Below are positions 9,097 to 16,193 of a stretch of 64,000 nt of DNA, piece after piece; the stretch's first letter is position 1, and each line of letters starts with the position of its first letter. The DNA comes from Dakarella massiliensis (GTDB lineage Bacteria > Pseudomonadota > Gammaproteobacteria > Burkholderiales > Burkholderiaceae_F). The position numbers and the translations under genes are program-made. Below the pieces are notes generated by a model. It saw only the letters and a program-made list of their open reading frames with translations. It was not told the origin of the DNA and searched no databases. Where the stretch lies: the NCBI RefSeq assembly GCF_001182045.1, contig NZ_CVTY01000007.1, positions 744,001-808,000 on the forward strand, read 5' to 3'.

Positions 9097-9861
9097 CTAT
9101 CCCATGTACATGCCACCGTTCACCGGCAGCACAGCGCCCGTAACGTAAGCGGCGGCGGGACTTGCGAGGAAGCAGGCGGCATTCGCGACATCATCCGTTT
9201 GACCCAGTCGGCCAAGCGGAATCTGGGCGATCATGGCGGCGAGATGCTCCTCAGGGAGGTTCTTCGTCATATCGGTATCGATGAACCCCGGGGTGATGCA
9301 GTTCGCCGTCACACCGCGGCTGCCAAGCTCGCGGGCGATGGAGCGCGTGAAGCCGATCAGACCGGCCTTCGCGGCGGAATAGTTCGTCTGGCCGCCGTTG
9401 CCGCTCGAAGCCACAACAGAGGACAGATTGATGATGCGGCCGTAGCGCGCCTTCAGCATCGGGCGGCAAGCCGCGCGGCAGAGGTGGAAAACCGAGGTGA
9501 GGTCAGTCGCGATCACGTCATCCCAGTCGGCGTCCTTCATGCGCATGAGGAGACCGTCGCGGGTGATGCCGGCGTTATTCACGAGGATGTCGAGCTTACC
9601 GAATTCCTTCACGATCGAAGAGACGAGCTCTTCGGCTTCGGAGTAGTTCGTGACATTCAGCACAACGCCACGGCCCTTTCCGGCAGCAGCAAGGCGCTCC
9701 GTGATCCCGGCAGCGCCCGACTCACTCGTCGCAGTGCCGATCACAAAAGCGCCCATGCGCGCGAACGACTGCGCGATCGCGTCACCGATACCGCGGCTCG
9801 CGCCCGTCACGAGGGCAATGCGGCCTTCGAGCGCGTTTGAAGCAAAAACCTGATTTTCCAT
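9097..9861 (-). CDS. fabG: 3-oxoacyl-[acyl-carrier-protein] reductase
   Basis: NADPH-dependent short-chain dehydrogenase that reduces beta-ketoacyl-ACP in fatty-acid elongation. It shows the Rossmann motif TGASRGIG (residues 19-26), NNAG (95-98) and the catalytic triad Ser148, Tyr161 and Lys165 in the spacing typical of FabG. Length is 254 residues. The ATG at 9861 is preferred over a GTG six codons upstream because AAGGA lies 7-8 nt before it and the conserved region begins close behind. It lies 30 nt after fabD in the order fabH-fabD-fabG-acpP-fabF. Confidence 0.96.
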   Translation of the reverse strand: MENQVFASNALEGRIALVTGASRGIGDAIAQSFARMGAFVIGTATSESGAAGITERLAAAGKGRGVVLNVTNYSEAEELVSSIVKEFGKLDILVNNAGITRDGLLMRMKDADWDDVIATDLTSVFHLCRAACRPMLKARYGRIINLSSVVASSGNGGQTNYSAAKAGLIGFTRSIARELGSRGVTANCITPGFIDTDMTKNLPEEHLAAMIAQIPLGRLGQTDDVANAACFLASPAAAYVTGAVLPVNGGMYMG

Positions 9862-9891
9862 CTTTCCTTCCTTTATCACTTTTACCGATGA

Positions 9892-10830
9892 TCAGCCCGC
9901 GGCACTGAGGTTCTGAAGCGCGGCTTCAAGCGTCTCAGCGCTGTGCACGGGGTAGCACGGAATCGAGGGCACGCAGCGGCGGGCGAGACCCGTGAGGACC
10001 TTGCCGGGACCGCACTCAATCATGTGCGTGACACCGAGTTTCTCCATCTCATGCATTGTCTTCACCCACTGCACGGGGCTGCAGGCCTGGCGGGCGAGCG
10101 CGTCGCGGATCGAGTCAGCGGATCCGTGCTGCGCGGCGTCCACATTCGCGATCACGGGGACACGGGGCTCCGAGATCGCCACTTCGGCAAGACGCGCCGC
10201 GAGCCGGTCACGGGCCGGCGCGAGAAGCGAGCTGTGGAACGGAGCGGAAACGGCGAGCGGCAGCGCGCGTTTCGCGCCAGCCGCGCGGGCAAGCTCACAG
10301 GCCCGCTCCACCGCGGCTTTCACGCCCGCGATCACGACCTGACCGGGACTATTGAAATTCACGGGTTCGACGACACCGGCCTCTGACGCCTCACGGCACA
10401 CGGCTTCGACCGCGTCATCCGCGAGACCGATGATCGCAGCCATGCCGCCGAGACCCACCGGCACCGCTTCCTGCATTGCCTGGGCGCGGAACCGCACGAG
10501 CGGCACCGCGTCCTCAAGCCTGAAAGCACCGGCCGCGGTGAGGGCCGAGTATTCGCCAAGGCTGTGCCCCGCCATCACGGCGGGTTCCGGGATACCGGCC
10601 TCGAGCGCCGCTTCATAGAAAGCGACCGAGCAGGCAAGCATCACGGGCTGGGTGTTCACGGTCAGTCCAAGCTTCTCCGCGGGACCTTCAGAAATCAGCT
10701 TCTCGAGGTCCTCACCAAGGGCCTCGCTCGAACGAGCCATCACCCGGGCGACGGCGTCGTTGCCGGCAAAGCCTGAAAGCATGCCGACGCTCTGCGAACC
10801 CTGTCCCGGGAACAAAATTGCCAAACGCAT
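9892..10830 (-). CDS. fabD: Malonyl-CoA:ACP transacylase
   Basis: Transfers malonyl groups from CoA to ACP to supply two-carbon units for chain extension. It has the start motif LFPGQGSQ (residues 6-13), the nucleophile Ser90 in GHSLGEY, and the catalytic His in SAPFHSSLL. At 312 residues it is of normal length. An AGGA lies 8 nt before the ATG. The 80-bp gap from fabH contains a small hairpin (GCCCG / CGGGC) but no T-tract, so cotranscription with fabH is likely. Confidence 0.96.
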   Translation of the reverse strand: MRLAILFPGQGSQSVGMLSGFAGNDAVARVMARSSEALGEDLEKLISEGPAEKLGLTVNTQPVMLACSVAFYEAALEAGIPEPAVMAGHSLGEYSALTAAGAFRLEDAVPLVRFRAQAMQEAVPVGLGGMAAIIGLADDAVEAVCREASEAGVVEPVNFNSPGQVVIAGVKAAVERACELARAAGAKRALPLAVSAPFHSSLLAPARDRLAARLAEVAISEPRVPVIANVDAAQHGSADSIRDALARQACSPVQWVKTMHEMEKLGVTHMIECGPGKVLTGLARRCVPSIPCYPVHSAETLEAALQNLSAAG

Positions 10831-10910
10831 GGAAAAAATCCTGTTAAGCCCGGTTATCGGGCAGTGACGAAATAATAACAGCGTAGCGCCGCGGATTGAA
10901 CCGGGCGCCC

Positions 10911-11894
10911 TTACAGGATGAGAAGCACGGAGCCGCAGGTCATCCCGGCTCCGACCCCCTGGAGGAGCACCGTGTCACCCCGGCGGGTCATCCCGTTTTT
11001 TACAGCATAATCGAGGGCTAAGGGAACGGAGGCGGCGCACGTGTTCCCGTGCTGGAAGACGGTCTTCACGACAGAGGCCGGATTAACGCCAATACGTGAA
11101 GCCACGGCATCCATAATGCGGACGTTTGCCTGGTGCGGCACGTAGAGATCGATGTCTGTGGCCGCGACTCCGGCTTCCCGAAGCACCGCTTCCGCCTGAG
11201 CTGAGAGCGACTCCACCGCCTCACGGAACACCGCGCGCCCATCCATCTTGAGGAACGGCGACCCGAGCGCCTTGCCGCCATCAAGCCTTCCCGGCACCGC
11301 GAGATAGTCCCCCTTTCCGCCGTCCGCCGTGAGGCGCGTCATGAGGATTCCCGGCTTATCGGACGCCTCAAGCACCGCGGCACCCGCCCCGTCCCCGAAG
11401 AGAACGCAGGTCGTGCGGTCATGCCAGTCAAGAAGGCGGGAAAAGGATTCGGCTCCGACCACCAGAGCCCGGTGCGCAGCGCCCGAGCGGATCATGGAGT
11501 CCGCGACCGACACCGCATACGCGAATCCGGAGCAGACTGCCTGAATATCAAACGCCGCGCAGGGCGGAATCGAAAGCGCGCTCTGAAGACGGCAGGCAAC
11601 GGCCGGGAAGACCTCATCCGGCGTCGTGGTCGCGACGATCACGAGGTCGATCGTCGCGGGGTCAATCGCGCCGCTCTCAAGCGCCGCACGCGAGGCGTTC
11701 ACAGCGAGAGAGAGCGTCCCCTCCTCTCCGCTCACAAGGTACCGGGTCTCGATCCCGGTGCGGGACCGGATCCATTCATCAGAAGTCTCCACTCCGAGCG
11801 ACGCGAGCTCGAGCGCAAGCTCCGAATTCGTGACGCGGCGCACGGGCAGCGCGCTTCCAGTGGATATCAGGCGTGAAAATTGGGAAAGCGGCAT
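10911..11894 (-). CDS. fabH: 3-oxoacyl-[acyl-carrier-protein] synthase III
   Basis: Initiates fatty-acid synthesis by condensing acetyl-CoA with malonyl-ACP. The 327-residue protein carries the Cys-His-Asn triad: Cys121 in QAVCSGFAY, His in VPHQANVRI, and Asn in the HGNTCAASVP loop. The substrate-gating region RSRTGIETRY is conserved. A strong GAGGAGG lies 10 nt upstream of the ATG. Upstream, an efficient terminator closes the rpmF transcript, so fabH should have its own promoter in the roughly 70 bp between them; a TATAAC hexamer just after the T-tract is a candidate -10. plsX, which normally sits directly upstream, is missing. Confidence 0.96.
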   Translation of the reverse strand: MPLSQFSRLISTGSALPVRRVTNSELALELASLGVETSDEWIRSRTGIETRYLVSGEEGTLSLAVNASRAALESGAIDPATIDLVIVATTTPDEVFPAVACRLQSALSIPPCAAFDIQAVCSGFAYAVSVADSMIRSGAAHRALVVGAESFSRLLDWHDRTTCVLFGDGAGAAVLEASDKPGILMTRLTADGGKGDYLAVPGRLDGGKALGSPFLKMDGRAVFREAVESLSAQAEAVLREAGVAATDIDLYVPHQANVRIMDAVASRIGVNPASVVKTVFQHGNTCAASVPLALDYAVKNGMTRRGDTVLLQGVGAGMTCGSVLLIL

Positions 11895-12216
11895 GCTGAT
11901 GCATCCTCCTCAAGTTTGGCGTATGACGGGGACTTCTGGCGAGGGGATCCCCTGTGCGGTTATACAAAAAGAAAAAAGGAAAAGACCGGAAAGTAATTTC
12001 CGATTTTCTCCTTTTCGTGATGCCTCTGAGGGAAGCGCTTTTCTGCCGGACGTACACCCGGACCCTGTGGCAGCCCTTCCCGCTTGGAGAAGGCTGATGC
12101 TTTGCAGACTAAGCCACGGGCTTATTGCTCCGCATTGGCCGTGGGGCCCATGCAGTTAACGCTGCGTCAGGCCGCAAGTCCATACCGGCGGAACCGGCTT
12201 CCCCGAAGAATATGAA
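11895..12216. other. 322-bp intergenic region where plsX would be expected
   Basis: No protein-coding gene is supported here. It holds the fabH ribosome-binding site, a strong minus-strand terminator (11966-12015), and about 200 bp of GC-rich sequence after rpmF with short inverted repeats but no recognisable RNA family. In many proteobacteria this position between rpmF and fabH is occupied by plsX (about 1 kb); no PlsX-like translation was seen in any frame. Confidence 0.7.
11966..12015 (-). terminator. Strong terminator downstream of rpmF
   Basis: A 19-position stem (arms 11974-11992 and 11997-12015; two G-U pairs and one mismatch) closes a 4-nt loop. On the minus strand it is followed by a run of T interrupted by one C. 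It should end the yceD-rpmF transcript and uncouple it from fabH. Confidence 0.75.
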
Positions 12217-12402
12217 TTACTCTTCGTCCTTCTTGGTCTCGATCACTTTCTTGCCGCGGTAGAAACCGTTCGGGCTGATGTGGTGACGGCGAGTCACTTC
12301 ACCAGTCGTCGGTTCGACGGCGAGTGCCGGATTGGAAAGGAAATCATGAGCGCGACGATTGCCACGGCGGGCAGTCGATTTTTTATTTTGCTGGACAGCC
12401 AT
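12217..12402 (-). CDS. rpmF: 50S ribosomal protein L32
   Basis: Small basic protein of the large ribosomal subunit. Its 61 residues begin MAVQQNKKS and contain the L32 segment [11 protein letters not shown] followed by [14 protein letters not shown]. The zinc-binding cysteines found in some L32 proteins are absent, as in other C-minus forms. It lies 72 bp after the DUF177 gene, its usual partner (yceD-rpmF). The acidic C-terminal tail KKDEE is typical of betaproteobacterial L32. Confidence 0.97.
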   Translation of the reverse strand: MAVQQNKKSTARRGNRRAHDFLSNPALAVEPTTGEVTRRHHISPNGFYRGKKVIETKKDEE

Positions 12403-12474
12403 TTTTAGACCCCACGTTGAAAACAGCGAATTATAACCGTTTATCCCCCGGTTTGTAAAATCCTGAGGAAAAAC

Positions 12475-12984
12475 CTAGTGTTTCTTTAATGATGACAGGA
12501 CTGCGAAGGGATTGGGCCGGGCATCTTCCAGCTCTTCCTCCTCGTCCGTCGGGAGCTCGGGAGCCTTGCAGACATCATGCGCCGGATAAAGCGGCAGCTT
12601 GAGCAGCAATTCTTCCTGGACCCAGTTCGCCACATCAAAGTGGCTAGATCCTACAACAACTTCATCCTCGCCGTCTTCCGAAATGGGCATTGAATCGGCT
12701 TCAGCCTCGGTTTTCGTAAAAAGAAACGACGTTTTCAGATGAACATCAACAGTGAGCGGATCACCGCACCGGCAGCAGGAGCCGATCAGTTTCCCATCGA
12801 TGCGGAGAATGGCACCGGCGAGATGCTTGCGGCCCTCAGTTCCGGTCGCGCTCCACTCAACCTGCCCCTCGGTGAACTGGCCGTCATGGCCCGCGAGGAG
12901 CGGCAGCTCGGCCGCTGTGAATTTTCCGGACGCAGTCCCGCGCTCTTTCGAGAGGCGGAAGACATCGATCTGGACAGCAGACAT
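12475..12984 (-). CDS. yceD: YceD family protein (DUF177)
   Basis: Conserved partner of rpmF. In plants and some bacteria, relatives are linked to 23S rRNA accumulation; the exact role in this organism is unknown. The 169-residue protein has the family cysteine cluster CCRCGDPL (residues 70-77), a further Cys in HDVCKAP, and an acidic stretch (DEEEELED) before a C-terminus ending SLKKH. The ATG at 12984 is chosen because AAGGGAG lies 8 nt upstream. A start 14 codons earlier would overlap the divergent maf control region. Confidence 0.9.
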   Translation of the reverse strand: MSAVQIDVFRLSKERGTASGKFTAAELPLLAGHDGQFTEGQVEWSATGTEGRKHLAGAILRIDGKLIGSCCRCGDPLTVDVHLKTSFLFTKTEAEADSMPISEDGEDEVVVGSSHFDVANWVQEELLLKLPLYPAHDVCKAPELPTDEEEELEDARPNPFAVLSSLKKH

Positions 12985-13027
12985 GCGGAGAACTCCCTTA
13001 ACTGGTTTCAGTACAATAAGGCCCACT

Positions 13028-13630
13028 ATGATAAAGAAGAATCCTGAACTTGTTCTGGCCTCAAGCTCGCGCTATCGCCGCGAACTGCTTGAGCGGCTCG
13101 GCATTTCGTTTATCGCGGAAGCATCTGATATTGATGAAACGTCGCGCGAAGGCGAGACGCCGGTGGAAGCCTGCCAGCGGCTCGCGGTGGAAAAGGCGAA
13201 GTGGGTTGCCGCGAAGCACCCCGGGGCCTGCGTGATCGGTTCAGACCAGGTCGCGGACCTCGATGGCGTCCGTCTCGGGAAACCCCATACGCGTGAGCGC
13301 TCAATCGAGCAGCTTCTTGCGATGCAGGGTCACACGATTGTCTTCTCCACGGCGCTCGCCGTGATCGCTCCGGACGGCACTGTGCGGGAAAAACTCTCGC
13401 AGACCCGCGTGAAGATGCGCCCGCTCACCCGCGAGACGATCGAAGCCTACGTGGACCGTGAGGAGCCTTACGACTGCGCGGGATCCGCGAAGATCGAGAA
13501 ACTCGGCATCGCCCTCATGGAAACGGTGGAGTCGGATGACCCGACCTCCCTCATCGGTCTTCCCCTCATGGCGCTCACGACGCTTCTCACGCAGTCAGGC
13601 GTCACGGTGCTTCCGGGGCTTAAAGCCTGA
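13028..13630 (+). CDS. Maf-type nucleotide pyrophosphatase (YceF subgroup)
   Basis: Hydrolyses modified nucleoside triphosphates as a house-cleaning enzyme. The YceF subgroup acts on 7-methyl-GTP, and this protein resembles it most closely. The Maf motifs are ASSSRYRRELL (residues 11-21), GSDQV with the general-base Asp, GKPHTRE, and the C-terminal YDCAGSAKIE ... SLIGLPL. It is 200 residues long. The ATG at 13028 has AAGG 6 nt upstream and is divergent from yceD, leaving only 43 bp for both control regions. This pairing of maf with yceD-rpmF is common in proteobacteria. Confidence 0.93.
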   Translation: MIKKNPELVLASSSRYRRELLERLGISFIAEASDIDETSREGETPVEACQRLAVEKAKWVAAKHPGACVIGSDQVADLDGVRLGKPHTRERSIEQLLAMQGHTIVFSTALAVIAPDGTVREKLSQTRVKMRPLTRETIEAYVDREEPYDCAGSAKIEKLGIALMETVESDDPTSLIGLPLMALTTLLTQSGVTVLPGLKA

Positions 13631-13660
13631 TCGCTGCCGTTCTCCTCTTTTATATACAGA

Positions 13661-13698
13661 AGCCGCACCGGGAATCCTTTCCGGGTGCGGCTTTTTTT
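13661..13698 (+). terminator. Rho-independent terminator after maf
   Basis: Inverted repeat AGCCGCACC / GGTGCGGCT with an inner extension (GGAA / TTCC after one mismatch), followed by seven T residues (13692-13698). It lies 30 bp after the maf stop. Confidence 0.82.
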
Positions 13699-13724
13699 CT
13701 GGGCTCCGGATCAGAAACCCGGTG

Positions 13725-14396
13725 TTATTTCATAAGATCCTCAACGCCGATCGCGCGCGCGAGTTCAGGCACTGTGTCCACCACGGCGATCGGGTGAAGC
13801 TTTTCCAGCGCCTCGCGCCGCCCCGCGCCCCAGGTGACACCGACCGCGGCGGCGCCTGCGTTATTCGCCATTTCGAGATCATGCACCGCGTCCCCGATCA
13901 TCACGATTTTCGAGATCGGGACGCAGCATTCATCCGACAGCTGCCGCAGCATATCGGGAGAAGGCTTTGACTGCGCCTCATCCATTGTGCGGCTCGCGCA
14001 GAAGTAGCTTTCAGAGCTGGTTTTAGAAAGCACCCTCGCGAGCCCCGCGCGGCTCTTCCCCGTCGCGATCGCGCTCCAGAGGCCGGCCATCTTCATTGCG
14101 GCAAGCATCTCCCGCATCCCAGGGTGCAGTCCCGTGATCCGGTCTTCCTCTTTTATATAAGCCTTCCAGTACTCGGCTTTGTAAGCCGGGTAGATCGCGT
14201 CCGTGCAGTCCGGCACCGCGCGGCTCATCATGTCTTTGTGACCGAGCCCGATCACGCTTTCCGCGGTTTCGTAACTCGGAACTCCGAGCCCCAGAACCCG
14301 GGCAGCCTCCTGGATCGCGCACGCGATGGCGTGCGTCGTATCCATGCAGGTTCCGTCCCAGTCGAAAACAAACAGTTCAAACGGTCTTTCTTTCAT
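13725..14396 (-). CDS. HAD-superfamily phosphatase (phosphoglycolate phosphatase-like)
   Basis: Haloacid-dehalogenase hydrolase, probably acting on a small phosphorylated metabolite. It contains motif I DWDGTCMDT (residues about 12-20), motif II ATGKSRAGL, the motif III lysine in KPSPDML, and motif IV GDAVHDLEMA, with a helical cap between motifs I and II. At 223 residues it is of Gph/PGP size. It overlaps the end of rluC by 20 nt, so the two are translationally coupled, an arrangement common in Burkholderiales. The substrate cannot be decided from sequence alone. Confidence 0.85.
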   Translation of the reverse strand: MKERPFELFVFDWDGTCMDTTHAIACAIQEAARVLGLGVPSYETAESVIGLGHKDMMSRAVPDCTDAIYPAYKAEYWKAYIKEEDRITGLHPGMREMLAAMKMAGLWSAIATGKSRAGLARVLSKTSSESYFCASRTMDEAQSKPSPDMLRQLSDECCVPISKIVMIGDAVHDLEMANNAGAAAVGVTWGAGRREALEKLHPIAVVDTVPELARAIGVEDLMK

Positions 14397-15396
14397 TCAG
14401 CACCCGAATCAGTTCTTCGCAGGCTTCAGGCAGCGGCGACTCAATCTTCATTTTCTCATGAGTCACCGGGTGCTCAAAGGCGAGGCTGTAGGAGTGAAGG
14501 AACATCCGCCGGAAAGGAATCCCGAGGAGCCCTTTCGAGACTTCGCGGTTGAAGTCAAAGTCACCGTACTTGTCGTCCCCGACCAGCGGGTGACCGCTTT
14601 CCGCCGCGTGCACGCGGATCTGATGCGTGCGGCCGGTGAGGAGTTCCACGTCGAGGAAACTCACGTCGCCGTAGCGGCGGATGAGCGTAAAGATTGAGTG
14701 CGAGGGGACGCCCTTCTCCGGATCCACCCGGACGCGGCGCTCACCCTCCTTCGTCACGTACTTGAAAAGCGGGAGCTTCACATGCTGCCGGTCATTCACC
14801 CAGTCGCCCTTCACGAGTGTCCGGTAGTGCTTCTCGATCCCGCCTTCCCGCATCGACTTCTGAAGCCGCACGAGCGCCTTGCGGGACTTGCAGACGATGA
14901 TCGCGCCCGAGGTGTCGCGGTCCAGCCGGTGCGCGAGCTCAAGGAACGGCTGATTCGGGCGGCTCGCGCGGAGCCGCTCGATGAGCCCAAACGCGATCCC
15001 GCTGCCGCCGTGGCAGGCAAGACCCGCCGGCTTATCGACGATCAGGAGATGCTCGTCCTCGAAGAGAATCGGGAGCGTGTCGTCTGAAATCGGCGCCGCA
15101 CGCGGCACGAGATCCCGCTTCTGCGGCACACGGATAGGCGGTACGCGGACGATGTCATCCAGCGCAAGCCTCGTCTCCGCCTTCACGCGCTTCTTATTCA
15201 CCCTCACTTCGCCGCTCCGGAGAAGCCGGTAAATATGGCTCTTCGGCACGCCTTTTGCCACGCGGAGGAAGAAATTATCCACGCGCTGCCCGTCCGAATC
15301 TTCCCCGATCCGGATCCACGTCACGCGGTCCGGCGAAAGCTCCGTCACCCGGGAGGATGAAATGATGAATTTTTCTGCAGAATTTATCTCTGACAT
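14377..15396 (-). CDS. rluC: 23S rRNA pseudouridine synthase RluC
   Basis: Converts uridines in 23S rRNA (positions 955, 2504 and 2580 in E. coli) to pseudouridine. It has an N-terminal S4 RNA-binding domain (residues about 35-95, QRVDNFFLRVAKGVPKSHIYRL), the catalytic Asp in HRLDRDTSG, and the RluA-family C-terminal motifs LLTGRTHQIRVHA and LVGDDKYG. Length 339. The start at 15396 has only a weak GGGA upstream. Upstream lies a leader with several short hairpins and a TACAAT -10-like hexamer on the minus strand (around 15561). Confidence 0.92.
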   Translation of the reverse strand: MSEINSAEKFIISSSRVTELSPDRVTWIRIGEDSDGQRVDNFFLRVAKGVPKSHIYRLLRSGEVRVNKKRVKAETRLALDDIVRVPPIRVPQKRDLVPRAAPISDDTLPILFEDEHLLIVDKPAGLACHGGSGIAFGLIERLRASRPNQPFLELAHRLDRDTSGAIIVCKSRKALVRLQKSMREGGIEKHYRTLVKGDWVNDRQHVKLPLFKYVTKEGERRVRVDPEKGVPSHSIFTLIRRYGDVSFLDVELLTGRTHQIRVHAAESGHPLVGDDKYGDFDFNREVSKGLLGIPFRRMFLHSYSLAFEHPVTHEKMKIESPLPEACEELIRVLNERKTV

Positions 15397-15765
15397 TGTC
15401 CCTATCCACTATACTTACGGACATCGATTCAGGCGCGGACCCCCGGAAGCCATCCGCTTCCAAGCAACCCTTGAGAGTTTTCCCTGCATCCTGCTAGGGA
15501 TGCGAGGTTGATCGACCTGCCGTTGCGGTCCCCTGTCGATTTGTCGGGGATGGAGGCATTGTAGCCGTCCCGGGCGGGATTCTCATCCTTCGCTTCAAGT
15601 CTCGGCCTTGCGTCTGATGCAGCCTGAGCGCGGAAACGCGAGTGAAGAAAGAGTACGCCCCGACATCAGCAATTTTCTAAAAATGGGATTGCCCGCAGCT
15701 CGCGCGGAGCGGACCCGGCCGGAGTGCCGGATGACTGCCGTGCTTGAGGAGAACGGGAATCCCGA

Positions 15766-15797
15766 ACACAGTCCGCGGCGAGCACCTCGGACTGTGT
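15766..15797. repeat. Perfect 10-bp inverted repeat
   Basis: ACACAGTCCG (15766-15775) and CGGACTGTGT (15788-15797) separated by 12 nt. There is no T-tract on either side, so it is not a simple terminator. It could be an operator-like dyad or part of an RNA structure. Confidence 0.6.
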
Positions 15798-16072
15798 CTG
15801 CGAAGAATGCATGGGTGCCGCATGCCGCCGCGTCTGACACTGTCAGAGCGCTGGCTGTGCTGCGTGTGCCTGGGTTGTACGGCGGTTATTTTTTCAGTTT
15901 TTTGATGATTAACCTGTGACTAGAGAAGAAAGACAACTGGATTGCCAAATACGGGCTGCCGAGGCGGGGATGCTGCAAGCGTTTCCTGCCGCCGTCCTAT
16001 CGCGCATGCGGCTTCAGATGCCTTCAGCGGGCGGCGGAGCCGTCCGCGTTCTGCGCCTAGACCAGCCATAAC

Positions 16073-16092
16073 CCGGCCTTCCTCCGGGCCGG
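16073..16092 (+). promoter_or_regulatory. Stable hairpin in the putative rne leader
   Basis: CCGGCC (16073-16078) pairs with GGCCGG (16087-16092) around an 8-nt loop, about 100 nt before the rne start. In E. coli, hairpins in the rne leader mediate feedback cleavage; a similar role here is inferred from position only. Confidence 0.35.
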
Positions 16093-16193
16093 TCACCTTA
16101 TTCAGTTAGGGGGGCACGGGTCCGGAACGGGGTCCACCGCATTCATTCCGCACGCTTACTGCGCCCGCGACAGAGGCGCTTAGGAGTGCTCCA

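Larger units (their letters stand above)
15397..16193. other. 797-bp divergent intergenic region between rluC and rne
   Basis: No coding sequence is supported on either strand. The left part (15397-15570) is a hairpin-rich leader for rluC. The middle holds a conspicuous perfect inverted repeat (15766-15797). An AT-rich patch around 15887-15920 stands out in GC-rich DNA and is a candidate rne promoter. The last 270 bp resemble a long structured rne leader, with a stable GC hairpin at 16073-16092 and AGGAG before the GTG start. Long leaders used for autoregulation are known for E. coli rne; here that is inference. Confidence 0.6.

Noticed and set aside
12020..12216. Possible small RNA (SRP or similar) after rpmF
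   Set aside because: Searched by eye for the SRP tetraloop and AGC/GGA motifs and for tmRNA and RNase P signatures; none found.
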